Below are positions 7,051 through 15,493 of a stretch of DNA of 25,172 nucleotides, one piece after another. Position 1 is the stretch's first letter, and every line of letters begins with the position of its first letter. The notes below the pieces were generated by a model. It was not told the origin of the DNA and did not search any database. It was given only the letters and a program-made list of their open reading frames with translations. The translations under genes and the position numbers were made by a program. The DNA comes from Proteobacteria bacterium UBA5122 (GTDB taxonomy: Bacteria > Pseudomonadota > Gammaproteobacteria > Tenderiales > Tenderiaceae): positions 19,979 through 45,150 of the forward strand of contig DHYU01000043.1 of the NCBI GenBank assembly GCA_002415485.1, in the 5' to 3' direction.

Positions 7051-9261
7051 CTACTTCTTACGCTCCACTTCGATGACGTTAGCGAGTCGACTAATCTTAG
7101 CCAGAATTTTGCTTAAACGATCCAAATCATCCACTTCCAGGGTCAACGTCATCAACGCAGTATGTTCTTTCTTTTGCGAAACTGTGTTGACAGCAATAAT
7201 GTTGGTCTTCTCGTTTGACAAGACAGAAGCGACATCGCGTAGCAGGCCTTGTCGATCAAAAGCTTTAATATAAATGTCCACAGGATAAACCTGTGGCGCG
7301 ACCTCTTGCCCCCACTCAACCTCGATTAAACGTTCTGGAGCTAGCTCCGAATAACGCAAAATATTGGCGCAGTCTTTTCGATGAATACTGATTCCTCTGC
7401 CGCGCGTAATATAACCAGCAATCTCATCCCCAGGCACTGGCTTACAGCAATTGGCAATCTGTGTTAATAAATCGCCAACCCCGTTGATAATGACATCCCC
7501 ACCTTGATGTTTGCTTGGGGCTTTGGTGGTAACTGTATTTTTCTCTGAAGCCTCAGGCGAGTTAATACCTTGTATTGAACGAACGACTTGTGAGGTTTTG
7601 ATATCGTTCCGACCAATGGCCGCCAGGAAATCATCAACTTTGTCGAATTTAAACTCTCTGGCCAGCTTATCGAAAGCCAATTCGCCCAAACCTAAACGAT
7701 GCAATTCTTTATCAAGCAGCGCACGTCCTGAAGCAACGTTAGCGTCAAAATGCTGCAATTTAAACCAATGCAATACCTTGGAGCGCGCTCTTGTCGTAAC
7801 CAAGTATCCTAGGTCTGGATTAAGCCAATCTCGACTCGGCTCGCCCCGCTTTACAGTCAAAATATCAACCTGCTCTCCCGTCTTGAGCTTATAAGTCAAC
7901 GGCACGATGTGCCCATTAACCTTGGCCCCACGACAACGATGCCCGACCTCTGTGTGGACATGGTAAGCAAAGTCCAATGGCGTAGACCCTGCCGCCAAAT
8001 CAACCACATTGCCTTTCGGTGTAAACACATAGATACGATCTTTGAAGGTATCTGACTTGAATTGGTCTACAAAATCACCTGCATCACTGATGTCGTCTTT
8101 CCACTCCAAGATCGAACGCAACCATGCAATCTTGCGCTCAAAATCGGCATCCTGTCCTTTGCCTTCTTTGTATCGCCAATGAGCAGCCACACCAAGCTCA
8201 TTGTCATGGTGCATTTGATGCGTACGAATTTGGACCTCAACGACTTTTCCCTGAGGGCCAAAAACAGCGGTATGAATCGACTGATAATTATTTTCTTTGG
8301 GCGTGGCGATGTAATCGTCAAACTCACCGGGGATATGTTGCCAACTCGAATGCACGACACCTAACACGGTGTAACATTCGGGAATAGAATCGACCAACAC
8401 ACGCACGCCCCGAGTATCGTAGACCTGCGTGTAATCTATGTTCTTACGTTCCATCTTGCGATAGATACTGTAAATATGCTTGGGGCGCCCCTTGATGTCC
8501 GCCTTAACACCAAAGACAGAGACTTCAGTATCCAGCTTATAAATAAAATCTTTAATGTACTGCTCACGATCCACACGCCGCTCATCCAACATCCGTGCGA
8601 TACGTTTATATAAATCTGGCTCCAAATAACGAAACGCCAGATCCTCGAGCTCCCATTTGAGCTGCCAGATACCAAGTCGGTTTGCCAGAGGTGCGTAAAT
8701 TTCGAGCGTTTCTTTAGCGATACGTTTTTGTTTGTATTCAGGCAGCGCCGCCAGCGTGCGCATGTTATGCGTCCGATCAGCCAGTTTGATCAAAACCACT
8801 CGCACATCTTCAACCATTGCGAGTAACATCTTGCGCAAACTTTCCGCCTGGGTGTGCTCCTTCTTTTCCTTCTTGCTCATGACATCCACACCCTTGAAGG
8901 TCTGGATAACTTGCATCTTGGTCACACCGTCGACCAACCCTGCAACGCCAGCGCCAAAGTTGGTTGTGATATCGTCGAGTGTCACATCGGTATCTTCAAC
9001 CACATCGTGCAAGATAGCAGCGGCGACGGTTTCATAGTCCATTCTGATCGTTGCCAGGATATTGGCAACGGCAATCGAATGTTGAAAATATGGCTCACCA
9101 GAAACACGCGTCTGGCCTTCGTGCGCACGCTGAGCCAATTGGCAGGCACGCCGAATCAAGTCAATACCTACGGCACTATAAGAATCTGTTAGCCCTGCAA
9201 GCCAGGACTCAGGTTCAATCTGGCTTTTATTGGACTGCCCGCTGTGGGTTACGCTAACCAT
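7051..9261 (-). CDS. relA: RelA-type (p)ppGpp synthetase with intact hydrolase residues
   Basis: A long RelA/SpoT-homolog of 736 residues that makes the alarmone (p)ppGpp at starved ribosomes. Domains: HD hydrolase (about 30-185), synthetase (about 235-360), TGS (about 395-460), helical and zinc-finger region with C-C and C motifs (about 590-640), and C-terminal ACT (about 660-735). The synthetase carries E313-F-D315-D316, the acidic motif of RelA rather than the RxKD of bifunctional enzymes, plus catalytic E342 in VEVQIRT. Unlike E. coli RelA, the HD residues are all present: R52, H61, H85-D86, E89-D90 and D162. It follows the Lon-like gene by 14 bases and is probably co-transcribed with it. 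SpoT remains an alternative name, but the EFDD motif and the WELEDLAFRYL region favour RelA. Confidence 0.93.
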   Translation of the reverse strand: MVSVTHSGQSNKSQIEPESWLAGLTDSYSAVGIDLIRRACQLAQRAHEGQTRVSGEPYFQHSIAVANILATIRMDYETVAAAILHDVVEDTDVTLDDITTNFGAGVAGLVDGVTKMQVIQTFKGVDVMSKKEKKEHTQAESLRKMLLAMVEDVRVVLIKLADRTHNMRTLAALPEYKQKRIAKETLEIYAPLANRLGIWQLKWELEDLAFRYLEPDLYKRIARMLDERRVDREQYIKDFIYKLDTEVSVFGVKADIKGRPKHIYSIYRKMERKNIDYTQVYDTRGVRVLVDSIPECYTVLGVVHSSWQHIPGEFDDYIATPKENNYQSIHTAVFGPQGKVVEVQIRTHQMHHDNELGVAAHWRYKEGKGQDADFERKIAWLRSILEWKDDISDAGDFVDQFKSDTFKDRIYVFTPKGNVVDLAAGSTPLDFAYHVHTEVGHRCRGAKVNGHIVPLTYKLKTGEQVDILTVKRGEPSRDWLNPDLGYLVTTRARSKVLHWFKLQHFDANVASGRALLDKELHRLGLGELAFDKLAREFKFDKVDDFLAAIGRNDIKTSQVVRSIQGINSPEASEKNTVTTKAPSKHQGGDVIINGVGDLLTQIANCCKPVPGDEIAGYITRGRGISIHRKDCANILRYSELAPERLIEVEWGQEVAPQVYPVDIYIKAFDRQGLLRDVASVLSNEKTNIIAVNTVSQKKEHTALMTLTLEVDDLDRLSKILAKISRLANVIEVERKK

Positions 9262-9275
9262 AAATTTGCGATTAC

Positions 9276-11702
9276 CTAAAGAGGTGTTCGATCATCACTT
9301 TGCTCGACTTGTGCGTCACTACTAGGCAAACCATCTTTTTTGGCATCACCAAATTCATGACGCATTTGTGCAAAACGAAGCAACCGGTCAAACACCAGGT
9401 CATTGACGGTGCCCTCTGGATAATTACCGTCATCATCCAAACTCCCCGCTTCGACGCCAGTCAATAAACTAATTCCCTCGTCTATAGTGGCGATGGGATA
9501 AATATTGAACCGACCAGTGCGTACAGCCTCTACCACATCAGCCCTTAACATGAGGTCTTGGACATTGCTGGCGGGAATCAATACGCCCTGCTTACCAGTC
9601 AGCCCTTGCAGGCAGCAGGTGTCATAAAAACCTTCTATTTTTTCGTTCACGCCGCCAATCGCCTGCACCTGACCAAACTGATTAACAGAGCCAGTGACGG
9701 CCAGGCCTTGATTGACTGGTAGATCCGCCAATACCGACAACAGTGCATACAACTCGGCAGACGACGCGCTATCACCCTCGACCTCACCGTAAGACTGTTC
9801 AAACACCAGGCTGGCAGATAATGCGAGCGGGAAGTCTTGTGCATAGCGTCCACCCAGATAACTGGACAGAATCAACACCCCTTTGGAATGGATCGGGCCA
9901 CCCAACTCCACCTCGCGCTCGATGTCGATGACATCGCCCTCGCCCATTCTTACCTGGGCGGTAATGCGTGTCGGCAAACCGAAACTGGTATCCCCAAGAT
10001 CAACGACCGTCAGACCATTCACCTGTCCAACTTTCTCTCCCTGGGTGTCAATCAGAATGATCTTTTCCTGGATCGATTCCAGCAACCGCTCCTGTATACG
10101 CCCACTACGACGCTCTTGGGCGGAAATTGCTGTTTGCACATCGACCGCTGTGACCTCTTCACGACCATGCTGCTCCGCCCAATAGTCAGCCTCACACAAA
10201 AGATCGCAGACGCTGCGCATGTGGGTCGTCAGTTTATGGGCACTGCCACTGGCGCGCGTGCTGTATTCGATGACCCGCGCAACGCCCCCCCGATCAAATG
10301 CGCGCAGCGACTCCTTGCGTGCAATCGTCGCCACCAAACGCGCATACAGCCGGTGATTGTTTTCATTGCGTTCCATTTGATCTTCAAAATCAGCAGCAAC
10401 CTTAAACAGTTCTTTGAATTCTGGATCAAACTGATGCAACAAGTAATACAGGGTACGATCCCCTAGCAGTACAACCTTGACGTTCAGCGGCATCGCCTCT
10501 GGCTCAATCGACACCGTGCTCACCAGACTCAGCATCTGCTCAATAGTGGAGATGCGAATCTCATCGGCATACAGCGCGCGCTTGAGCGCCTCCCAGGCAA
10601 ACGGATTTTGCAGCACCTTCACCGCTTCTAACACCAAGTAGCCATTGTTCGCCCGCTGCAAGGCACCCGCCTTAATCAAGGTAAAATCGGTAAACAATGC
10701 GCCCATCAGCGCCTTATGCTCGATTCTGCCAACCAGATTCTGATAGGTAGGATTATCTTCAAAAATCACAGGTGCGCCATCGGTGGCGGCATTGTCGACC
10801 AGCAGATTCACTGCATAACGTTTGGCCAACTTATCATCTATGCCCGACGTTTCGTCGTTATTCAGAAAATCATCGATATTCGCAACCACATCGGCCTGCA
10901 GTTGCTCCAGATAAGTTAAGACGGGTGGGTGCTCTGTGTATTGCTCGCGTAGTTCATCAATCAAATGTCCAACTGCAGCCAGCGCAACATCTGTATTCAA
11001 ACACTTCAAAGAGTCTCTAACTTCACGACGCCATTGATTGATCTGTGATAACACCTTCTGCAACATCTCTTGCAGATGATTCATCAATGCCTCTAGGCGC
11101 TCGCGTTCAGCAGCAGGCAGCGTACTAAATTCCTTGGGCTTGATAACCTCCTCGCCCTTTAATGGCGCAAAGGCAAATCCGGTGGGCGTACGTATCAAGG
11201 CGATGTGATTCTTCTTGGCCTCTTTTCTAACATCATCCAGCGCGTCTTCCTGTTTCGATTTGAATGCATCATTCAATACCTGGATCTGCGCTCGGTAATC
11301 GTCACCTTCAAATGCAATCGGAATAATCGAACGCAGCTCTTCAAGTAAGGCATGCATATCTTTGCACAAACGCCCACCCTGCCCTTTTGGCAACTGCAAA
11401 ACTCTAGGTTGATGAGGGGCATTGAAATTATTGACGTAACACCAGTCGAAGGGGGCTGGTGCAGCAGCTGCCTTTTGCTTTAATAGCCGATCTACCACGG
11501 CATGTTTGCCACTACCGGATGGCCCTAGCGCAAACAGGTTATAACCTCGCTTCCTGATGCCGATACCGAAGTGGATTGCCTCTAACGCGCGCGCCTGACC
11601 GATGACCTCGCCTAGATCTTCCAACTCGGCGGTCGTCTTAAAATCAAATTGTTCGATATCGCAGCGGTTATAGATATCCTCAGCTGACAAGGGTTTGATC
11701 AT
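9276..11702 (-). CDS. Lon-related ATP-dependent protease (LonB/YcbZ type)
   Basis: A cytoplasmic protease with an AAA+ domain fused to an S16 Lon protease domain, of the AAA_32/LonB-like class. I take the ATG at 11702 (808 residues): it begins MIKPLSAEDIYNRCD, the usual start of this class, though the ribosome site is weak. A GTG at 11765 would add 21 residues. Walker A is GPSGSGKH (60-67). The catalytic dyad is S645 (GDSASS) and K688 (GGVNEKIEG), 43 residues apart as in E. coli Lon. It lacks the N-terminal substrate domain of classical Lon. The AAA part contains a long coiled helical insertion (about 155-260). It sits 14 bases upstream of relA, and a terminator separates it from rsd. Confidence 0.92.
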   Translation of the reverse strand: MIKPLSAEDIYNRCDIEQFDFKTTAELEDLGEVIGQARALEAIHFGIGIRKRGYNLFALGPSGSGKHAVVDRLLKQKAAAAPAPFDWCYVNNFNAPHQPRVLQLPKGQGGRLCKDMHALLEELRSIIPIAFEGDDYRAQIQVLNDAFKSKQEDALDDVRKEAKKNHIALIRTPTGFAFAPLKGEEVIKPKEFSTLPAAERERLEALMNHLQEMLQKVLSQINQWRREVRDSLKCLNTDVALAAVGHLIDELREQYTEHPPVLTYLEQLQADVVANIDDFLNNDETSGIDDKLAKRYAVNLLVDNAATDGAPVIFEDNPTYQNLVGRIEHKALMGALFTDFTLIKAGALQRANNGYLVLEAVKVLQNPFAWEALKRALYADEIRISTIEQMLSLVSTVSIEPEAMPLNVKVVLLGDRTLYYLLHQFDPEFKELFKVAADFEDQMERNENNHRLYARLVATIARKESLRAFDRGGVARVIEYSTRASGSAHKLTTHMRSVCDLLCEADYWAEQHGREEVTAVDVQTAISAQERRSGRIQERLLESIQEKIILIDTQGEKVGQVNGLTVVDLGDTSFGLPTRITAQVRMGEGDVIDIEREVELGGPIHSKGVLILSSYLGGRYAQDFPLALSASLVFEQSYGEVEGDSASSAELYALLSVLADLPVNQGLAVTGSVNQFGQVQAIGGVNEKIEGFYDTCCLQGLTGKQGVLIPASNVQDLMLRADVVEAVRTGRFNIYPIATIDEGISLLTGVEAGSLDDDGNYPEGTVNDLVFDRLLRFAQMRHEFGDAKKDGLPSSDAQVEQSDDRTPL

Positions 11703-11784
11703 GGCGCGACGTTCCGTCAATAAAACAGTTTCTAAAGGTCGTGGAGTTCGTTGGGCAGGAAGCACCCAGCATCATAAAGAAAGA

Positions 11785-11806
11785 TGCGGGTCAGTTGTGA
11801 CCCGCA
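11785..11806 (-). terminator. Intrinsic terminator of rsd
   Basis: A perfect 9-bp stem (TGCGGGTCA at 11785-11793 with TGACCCGCA at 11798-11806) and a GTTG/CAAC loop, starting 7 bases after the rsd stop. On the minus strand it is followed by a T-rich TCTTTCTTTAT. This places rsd in its own transcript, apart from the Lon-like and relA genes. Confidence 0.85.
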
Positions 11807-11813
11807 GAAGGCT

Positions 11814-12272
11814 TTAGCCAAACTTGTATCCAAACGCTGCAATCAGCTTATCTTCCAGCTCAATGCGGTCGGCCAAGTATTCGCCGAGCTGGGACAAGTC
11901 CGCTTCCAGCTCATTGAGGGCACTGCAATGATCACCACAATCATACTTATCGTTAAAATCGAGCACGATATTGGTGATTTCCAAAATACGGGGGTAGATA
12001 CGGTCAGCAATATCAAGAATCTGTTGTCGACGCTCTTTGCCCTCTGCAAAATAACGATACAGCTGGAAGTGCGCATTGGCGGCATAATCGACCAAGGCCT
12101 CACAGAATTCTTGCAACAGCATCGGCGCGTCTGCATTGCTATTCAGAGGCTTCATGTTTGCCAGGTTAGAGTAAATCGACAGCATCTCGGTGCGTGATTC
12201 AACCAAACGATCAATCATCACCAATGAGCGGCCGCGTTTGTCGGTAGAGCTTGCCTCTATGGTCTCAGTCAT
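11814..12272 (-). CDS. rsd: Rsd/AlgQ family regulator of sigma-70
   Basis: Rsd binds the housekeeping sigma factor in stationary phase and so favours alternative sigma factors; AlgQ is the pseudomonad homolog, linked to alginate and virulence control. The ATG at 12272 is chosen because GGAGG lies a few bases upstream, giving 152 residues, about the usual size. Family features seen: MIDRLVESRTEML near the start, the central LLQEFCEALVDYAANAHFQLY, and the C-terminal ELEDKLIAAFG. The protein is all helical with no membrane segment. A terminator follows immediately and another (for the Sel1 gene) precedes it, so it is a single-gene unit. Confidence 0.9.
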   Translation of the reverse strand: MTETIEASSTDKRGRSLVMIDRLVESRTEMLSIYSNLANMKPLNSNADAPMLLQEFCEALVDYAANAHFQLYRYFAEGKERRQQILDIADRIYPRILEITNIVLDFNDKYDCGDHCSALNELEADLSQLGEYLADRIELEDKLIAAFGYKFG

Positions 12273-12394
12273 ACTTCCTCCGGGTATTGCACTTTTACCG
12301 GTCATCCCCTGATTGCAACAGTAGAAAAAGGTATGCCAATTTCGGTGCTAGTTTAGTTATGTCTTTGATTCTACCGAGGATGATTGCACGACGC

Positions 12395-12424
12395 AAAATA
12401 AAAAAGGCCGGGCATTACCCGGCC
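12395..12424 (-). terminator. Intrinsic terminator of the Sel1-repeat gene
   Basis: GGCCGGG (12406-12412) pairs with CCCGGCC (12418-12424) around a five-base loop. On the minus strand the stem is followed by TTTTTTATTTT. It lies 35 bases after the stop of the Sel1-repeat gene. Confidence 0.88.
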
Positions 12425-12459
12425 AATCTCACTATGAATTCACATGGGGCGACTCGCGC

Positions 12460-12840
12460 CTATTCACGGCCTAGGCGACCGCGCCAGTAATAGGCCTTTG
12501 TGCTGTCTTTAGGCAGGCCGAACCAGCCTTCCTCATAGCCAACCACCAGATAAACCTGAGCAGGCTCATAGCCGCCTTCCGCCGCCATTTGGTACCACTT
12601 CACGGCCTCTTGTTCGTTACGGGGCAAACCCAGTCCACCGTGGTACATCAAACCCAGATTGAACTGAGCCTGGGCATCACCACCGTCAGCCAAATCTTTC
12701 CAGATACCGACGGCATTTTTGAAATCCCCACTTTCAGCAGCAGAGAAGCTTCTTTCCATATCCACCGGGGCGGCCTGCACAGTTGAAAAGGCACCAGCCA
12801 GTGCGATGGTTGCGACAAGAATGCTTCGACCTAATTTCAT
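12460..12840 (-). CDS. Secreted Sel1-repeat protein
   Basis: A 126-residue exported protein. Residues 1-23 form a clear signal peptide (basic MKLGR, hydrophobic core, TVQA-A cleavage site). The mature part has a TPR-like first repeat (FSAAESGDFKNAVGIWKDLADGGD) and two Sel1-like repeats: AQAQFNLGLMYHGGLGLPRNEQEAVKWYQMA and EPAQVYLVVGYEEGWFGLPKD. Such repeats form helical hairpins that bind other proteins. AGGAG lies about nine bases before the ATG. A near-ideal CRP site is about 120 bases upstream. The specific partner is unknown. Confidence 0.85.
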   Translation of the reverse strand: MKLGRSILVATIALAGAFSTVQAAPVDMERSFSAAESGDFKNAVGIWKDLADGGDAQAQFNLGLMYHGGLGLPRNEQEAVKWYQMAAEGGYEPAQVYLVVGYEEGWFGLPKDSTKAYYWRGRLGRE

Positions 12841-12959
12841 TTCCGACTCTCCTCTGCTGAAAAGATGTTGCTGTCGAAATGTATATTGGCCGTGACGGCG
12901 TTAGACTTTGTGAATTGGTTGGCAAAACGCGCTTTCTTCGGTCTACAGTCGAACATTTA

Positions 12960-12975
12960 TGTGATCAAGCTCACA
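12960..12975. promoter_or_regulatory. CRP/Vfr-type binding site
   Basis: TGTGATCAAGCTCACA has both perfect half-sites (TGTGA and TCACA) at the standard six-base spacing, and matches 14 of 16 positions of the ideal E. coli CRP site. It lies between the 3' end of the TauE/SafE-type gene (stop at 13008) and the Sel1-repeat gene (start at 12840). On geometry it would control the Sel1-repeat gene. Confidence 0.75.
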
Positions 12976-13007
12976 CTTTTGCCCCAATACTGACCGCTGG
13001 TGTTCAA

Positions 13008-13814
13008 TCAGCTCAACAGCATTGCTGAACCCATTGCACACAGAAATAACGCAAATACCCGTTTTAACTGCCGGGAGGGAATACGATGGGCCAATTTTGC
13101 CCCCATGGGGGCTGTCATCAGGCTCGTGATGCAGATAAGAATCAGTGCCGGCAGGTACAGATACCCCAGCGAAAAAGCCGGCAACCCTTCAGTTTTCCAG
13201 CCAGCGATGACATAACCGATCGCGCCGGCCACTGCGATCGGTAGGCCACAGGCGGCAGAGACCGCAACAGCCCGTTGCATCAACTGCCCACGCCAACTGA
13301 GATACGGCACTGTCAGCGTCCCCCCACCGATCCCCAGTAAGGACGATATTGTGCCGATAAACGTACCAACACCCCCATATTCCAGCGCACCCGGAACCCC
13401 AGTACGCTCACTGGCCAAAGGTTTGGGCGATCCAAGCAACATATAAACCCCAACCGCGATCTCAAATACGCCGAACAACTGCTTAAGGGCAGCGGTCTCC
13501 AGACCATCGGCGATCCAGACACCGATGAGTGCACCGATGACCAAACCTGGCGTTAACCGACCGACCAAACGCCAATCGAGGTGCCCCAAACGATGATGGG
13601 CATATAACGACGACATCGACGTCAGCACAATCGTCGCCAATGATGTCCCCAGCGCCAGGTGCATCACCAAACCGACCGCCACCTCCTGCTGGATCAGCAC
13701 CCAGGCCAACACCGGCACGATGATCAATCCACCACCCACGCCGAGCAACCCCGCCATCAAACCGGCGAAGGCGCCCAAAGCAAGGTAGATAAGCCACGCG
13801 TCAGTCATTATCAT
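13008..13814 (-). CDS. TauE/SafE family anion exporter or permease
   Basis: A polytopic inner-membrane protein of about 268 residues with roughly eight hydrophobic segments. It shows the two internal glycine-rich repeats typical of the family: GLMAGLLGVGGGLIIVP near the N-terminus and GTISSLLGIGGGTLTVP in the middle. Members have been linked to export of sulfite, sulfoacetate or similar anions, but the substrate is not predictable here. The start is uncertain among GTG 13817, ATG 13814 and ATG 13808; none has a good ribosome site. It is divergent from the glycosyltransferase-like gene, only 35 bases away. Confidence 0.88.
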   Translation of the reverse strand: MIMTDAWLIYLALGAFAGLMAGLLGVGGGLIIVPVLAWVLIQQEVAVGLVMHLALGTSLATIVLTSMSSLYAHHRLGHLDWRLVGRLTPGLVIGALIGVWIADGLETAALKQLFGVFEIAVGVYMLLGSPKPLASERTGVPGALEYGGVGTFIGTISSLLGIGGGTLTVPYLSWRGQLMQRAVAVSAACGLPIAVAGAIGYVIAGWKTEGLPAFSLGYLYLPALILICITSLMTAPMGAKLAHRIPSRQLKRVFALFLCAMGSAMLLS

Positions 13815-13849
13815 CACATACCAATTAGGGTTTTCGCAGTTGTCCTTGC

Positions 13850-14932
13850 ATGTCCAAGCTCAAAGCACCTCATCTCGTTGTTGTCCTCACAGCCCATGGT
13901 TTCGGCCACGCGGCGATGACCGCGCCCGTCGTCAACGCCCTGCGCCAGCGACATCCCGATCTGCGCCTGACCCTCCGCAGCACGCTGCCCCGTTGGTTTC
14001 TACACTCAAAATACCAGGGTGAATTCGAGATCGTCGACGAGGCCTGCGATTTTGGCTTCAGCATGCATGATGCCTTCAGCGTCGATGTCAGCGCCAGCCT
14101 GGCGCGCTACCGCGAATTTCATCAGGGCTGGTCCCATAAGATTGCGGCCGAACAACAGCGCCTGCGCGAAATGGCACCCGACCTGATCCTCTCCAACGTC
14201 GCCTATCTGCCCTTTGCCGCGGCCAAACAACTCAACATCCCGGCGGTCGGGCTATGCTGTCTGAACTGGGCCGATCTGTTTCATCATTACATGGCTGGCG
14301 CCAGCGATGCCGAGCGCATCGAACACCAAATCCGCCAGGCCTATCTCGATTGCAGTGCCTTCATCTGCCCCGCACCGAGCATGGAGATGGCGTGGTTGTG
14401 CACACACCATGTGGATGCCTTGGGCACGTTAGGTCGCCCCCGTCGCAATGAGCTACTCGCCAAGCTAGGGCTCGATGCAAACCAACGGCTGGTCCTCGTC
14501 TCGCTCGGTGGCATCAAGACAGAACTGGATATCACACAGTGGCCCGTCATCGACAACGTGCACTATCTCGTCCCTGCTGAAGCGCAGCATCAACGCGATG
14601 ACTGCCACGCCTTCGAGTCGCTCTATATACCCTTTATCGACGCACTCGCCAGCTGCGATGTCTTTTTAACCAAACCGGGCTATGGCGCATTCAGCGAGGC
14701 CGCCCTCAACGGCACCCCCGTGTTGTACACCGAGCGGGACAACTGGCCCGAACAGGCATCGCTTACCACATGGCTGGCCGATCAAACTCCACAACGAGCG
14801 ATCAGCCAAGGACAGTTGGCCACGGGGGACTTTGCACAGGCACTGTCTGAACTCCTATCAGCCTCTCGCCCTTCTGCCAAACCCTCGCTCGGGATTGATG
14901 AGTCTGTCAGAATATTGAGAACTTACCTATAA
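13850..14932 (+). CDS. GT-B fold glycosyltransferase-like protein
   Basis: A 360-residue soluble protein resembling UDP-glycosyltransferases of the MurG-like, two-Rossmann-domain type. The N-terminal domain opens with a beta strand and HGFGHA (16-21), matching the GxGH acceptor-side loop; a linker follows near 190. The C-terminal domain has LVLVSLGGIKTELD, then IPFIDALASCDVFLTKPGYGAFSEAALNGTPVLY, where the GYG-x2-SEA segment corresponds to the nucleotide-sugar binding loop. Similar motifs occur in the N-terminal half of L-arabinokinase-type proteins. Donor and acceptor cannot be assigned. It has no close operon partner, and no clear ribosome site precedes the ATG. Confidence 0.75.
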   Translation: MSKLKAPHLVVVLTAHGFGHAAMTAPVVNALRQRHPDLRLTLRSTLPRWFLHSKYQGEFEIVDEACDFGFSMHDAFSVDVSASLARYREFHQGWSHKIAAEQQRLREMAPDLILSNVAYLPFAAAKQLNIPAVGLCCLNWADLFHHYMAGASDAERIEHQIRQAYLDCSAFICPAPSMEMAWLCTHHVDALGTLGRPRRNELLAKLGLDANQRLVLVSLGGIKTELDITQWPVIDNVHYLVPAEAQHQRDDCHAFESLYIPFIDALASCDVFLTKPGYGAFSEAALNGTPVLYTERDNWPEQASLTTWLADQTPQRAISQGQLATGDFAQALSELLSASRPSAKPSLGIDESVRILRTYL

Positions 14933-15116
14933 CCACATAGTTATAAAGGACATGCGCGCCTTGCACAGCACAAAAACGCGTGCCAATATTCCATCCCCTG
15001 GCCGTACAGGACTGCACAGATAACGCTAAATACAAATGTAAACGACGGCCCTGACGATTATGATCACTATGAACAATGCCGATGGCTATGGGCATCGCAA
15101 TACAAGGACTCTCACT

Positions 15117-15491
15117 ATGAAGACATTAGATATCGCACTCATCCGCACCCTGCAGTTTCTGGTTATGGTGTTTTTTTCCTTTATTGTCTTTCTGTGGTAC
15201 GGCTGCGCGGTGCTGCTTCCACTCGCACTATGGATCAACCTCGCTGAGTTTTTCAGCGGTGCCCTCGGCCCCTTCTCTGCACTGTTGGCCCTGGTGCTGG
15301 TCGGTGCATTGGGTTATTACCTGACGAAGATCCCCAGCCTGCTCAGTACCTTCTTTGCCACAGGCGTAGACTTGATCAAACTGGCAACCACCAACACCAA
15401 ACGTGTGGGCGCGATTGCGACATCCATCAAAAACAACGCCGAGCCGAAAGAGACACAGGTCGAGATCTCACTAAAAGACAAACTGTCTTAA
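15117..15491 (+). CDS. Small membrane protein of unknown function, 124 residues
   Basis: The ATG at 15117 is preferred to in-frame starts at 15060 and 15069 because AAGGA lies eight bases before it. Two long hydrophobic segments are seen (about 10-38 and 50-72), followed by a mildly amphipathic stretch and a charged cytoplasmic-like tail with several lysines. I recognise no family. It ends two bases from the ygiQ stop on the opposite strand, and its terminator lies inside the ygiQ reading frame. Confidence 0.7.
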   Translation: MKTLDIALIRTLQFLVMVFFSFIVFLWYGCAVLLPLALWINLAEFFSGALGPFSALLALVLVGALGYYLTKIPSLLSTFFATGVDLIKLATTNTKRVGAIATSIKNNAEPKETQVEISLKDKLS

Positions 15492-15493
15492 CG

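Noticed and set aside
9837..10466. A 209-codon open frame antisense to the Lon-like gene
   Set aside because: It is a shadow of the sense gene and has no ribosome site or motif.
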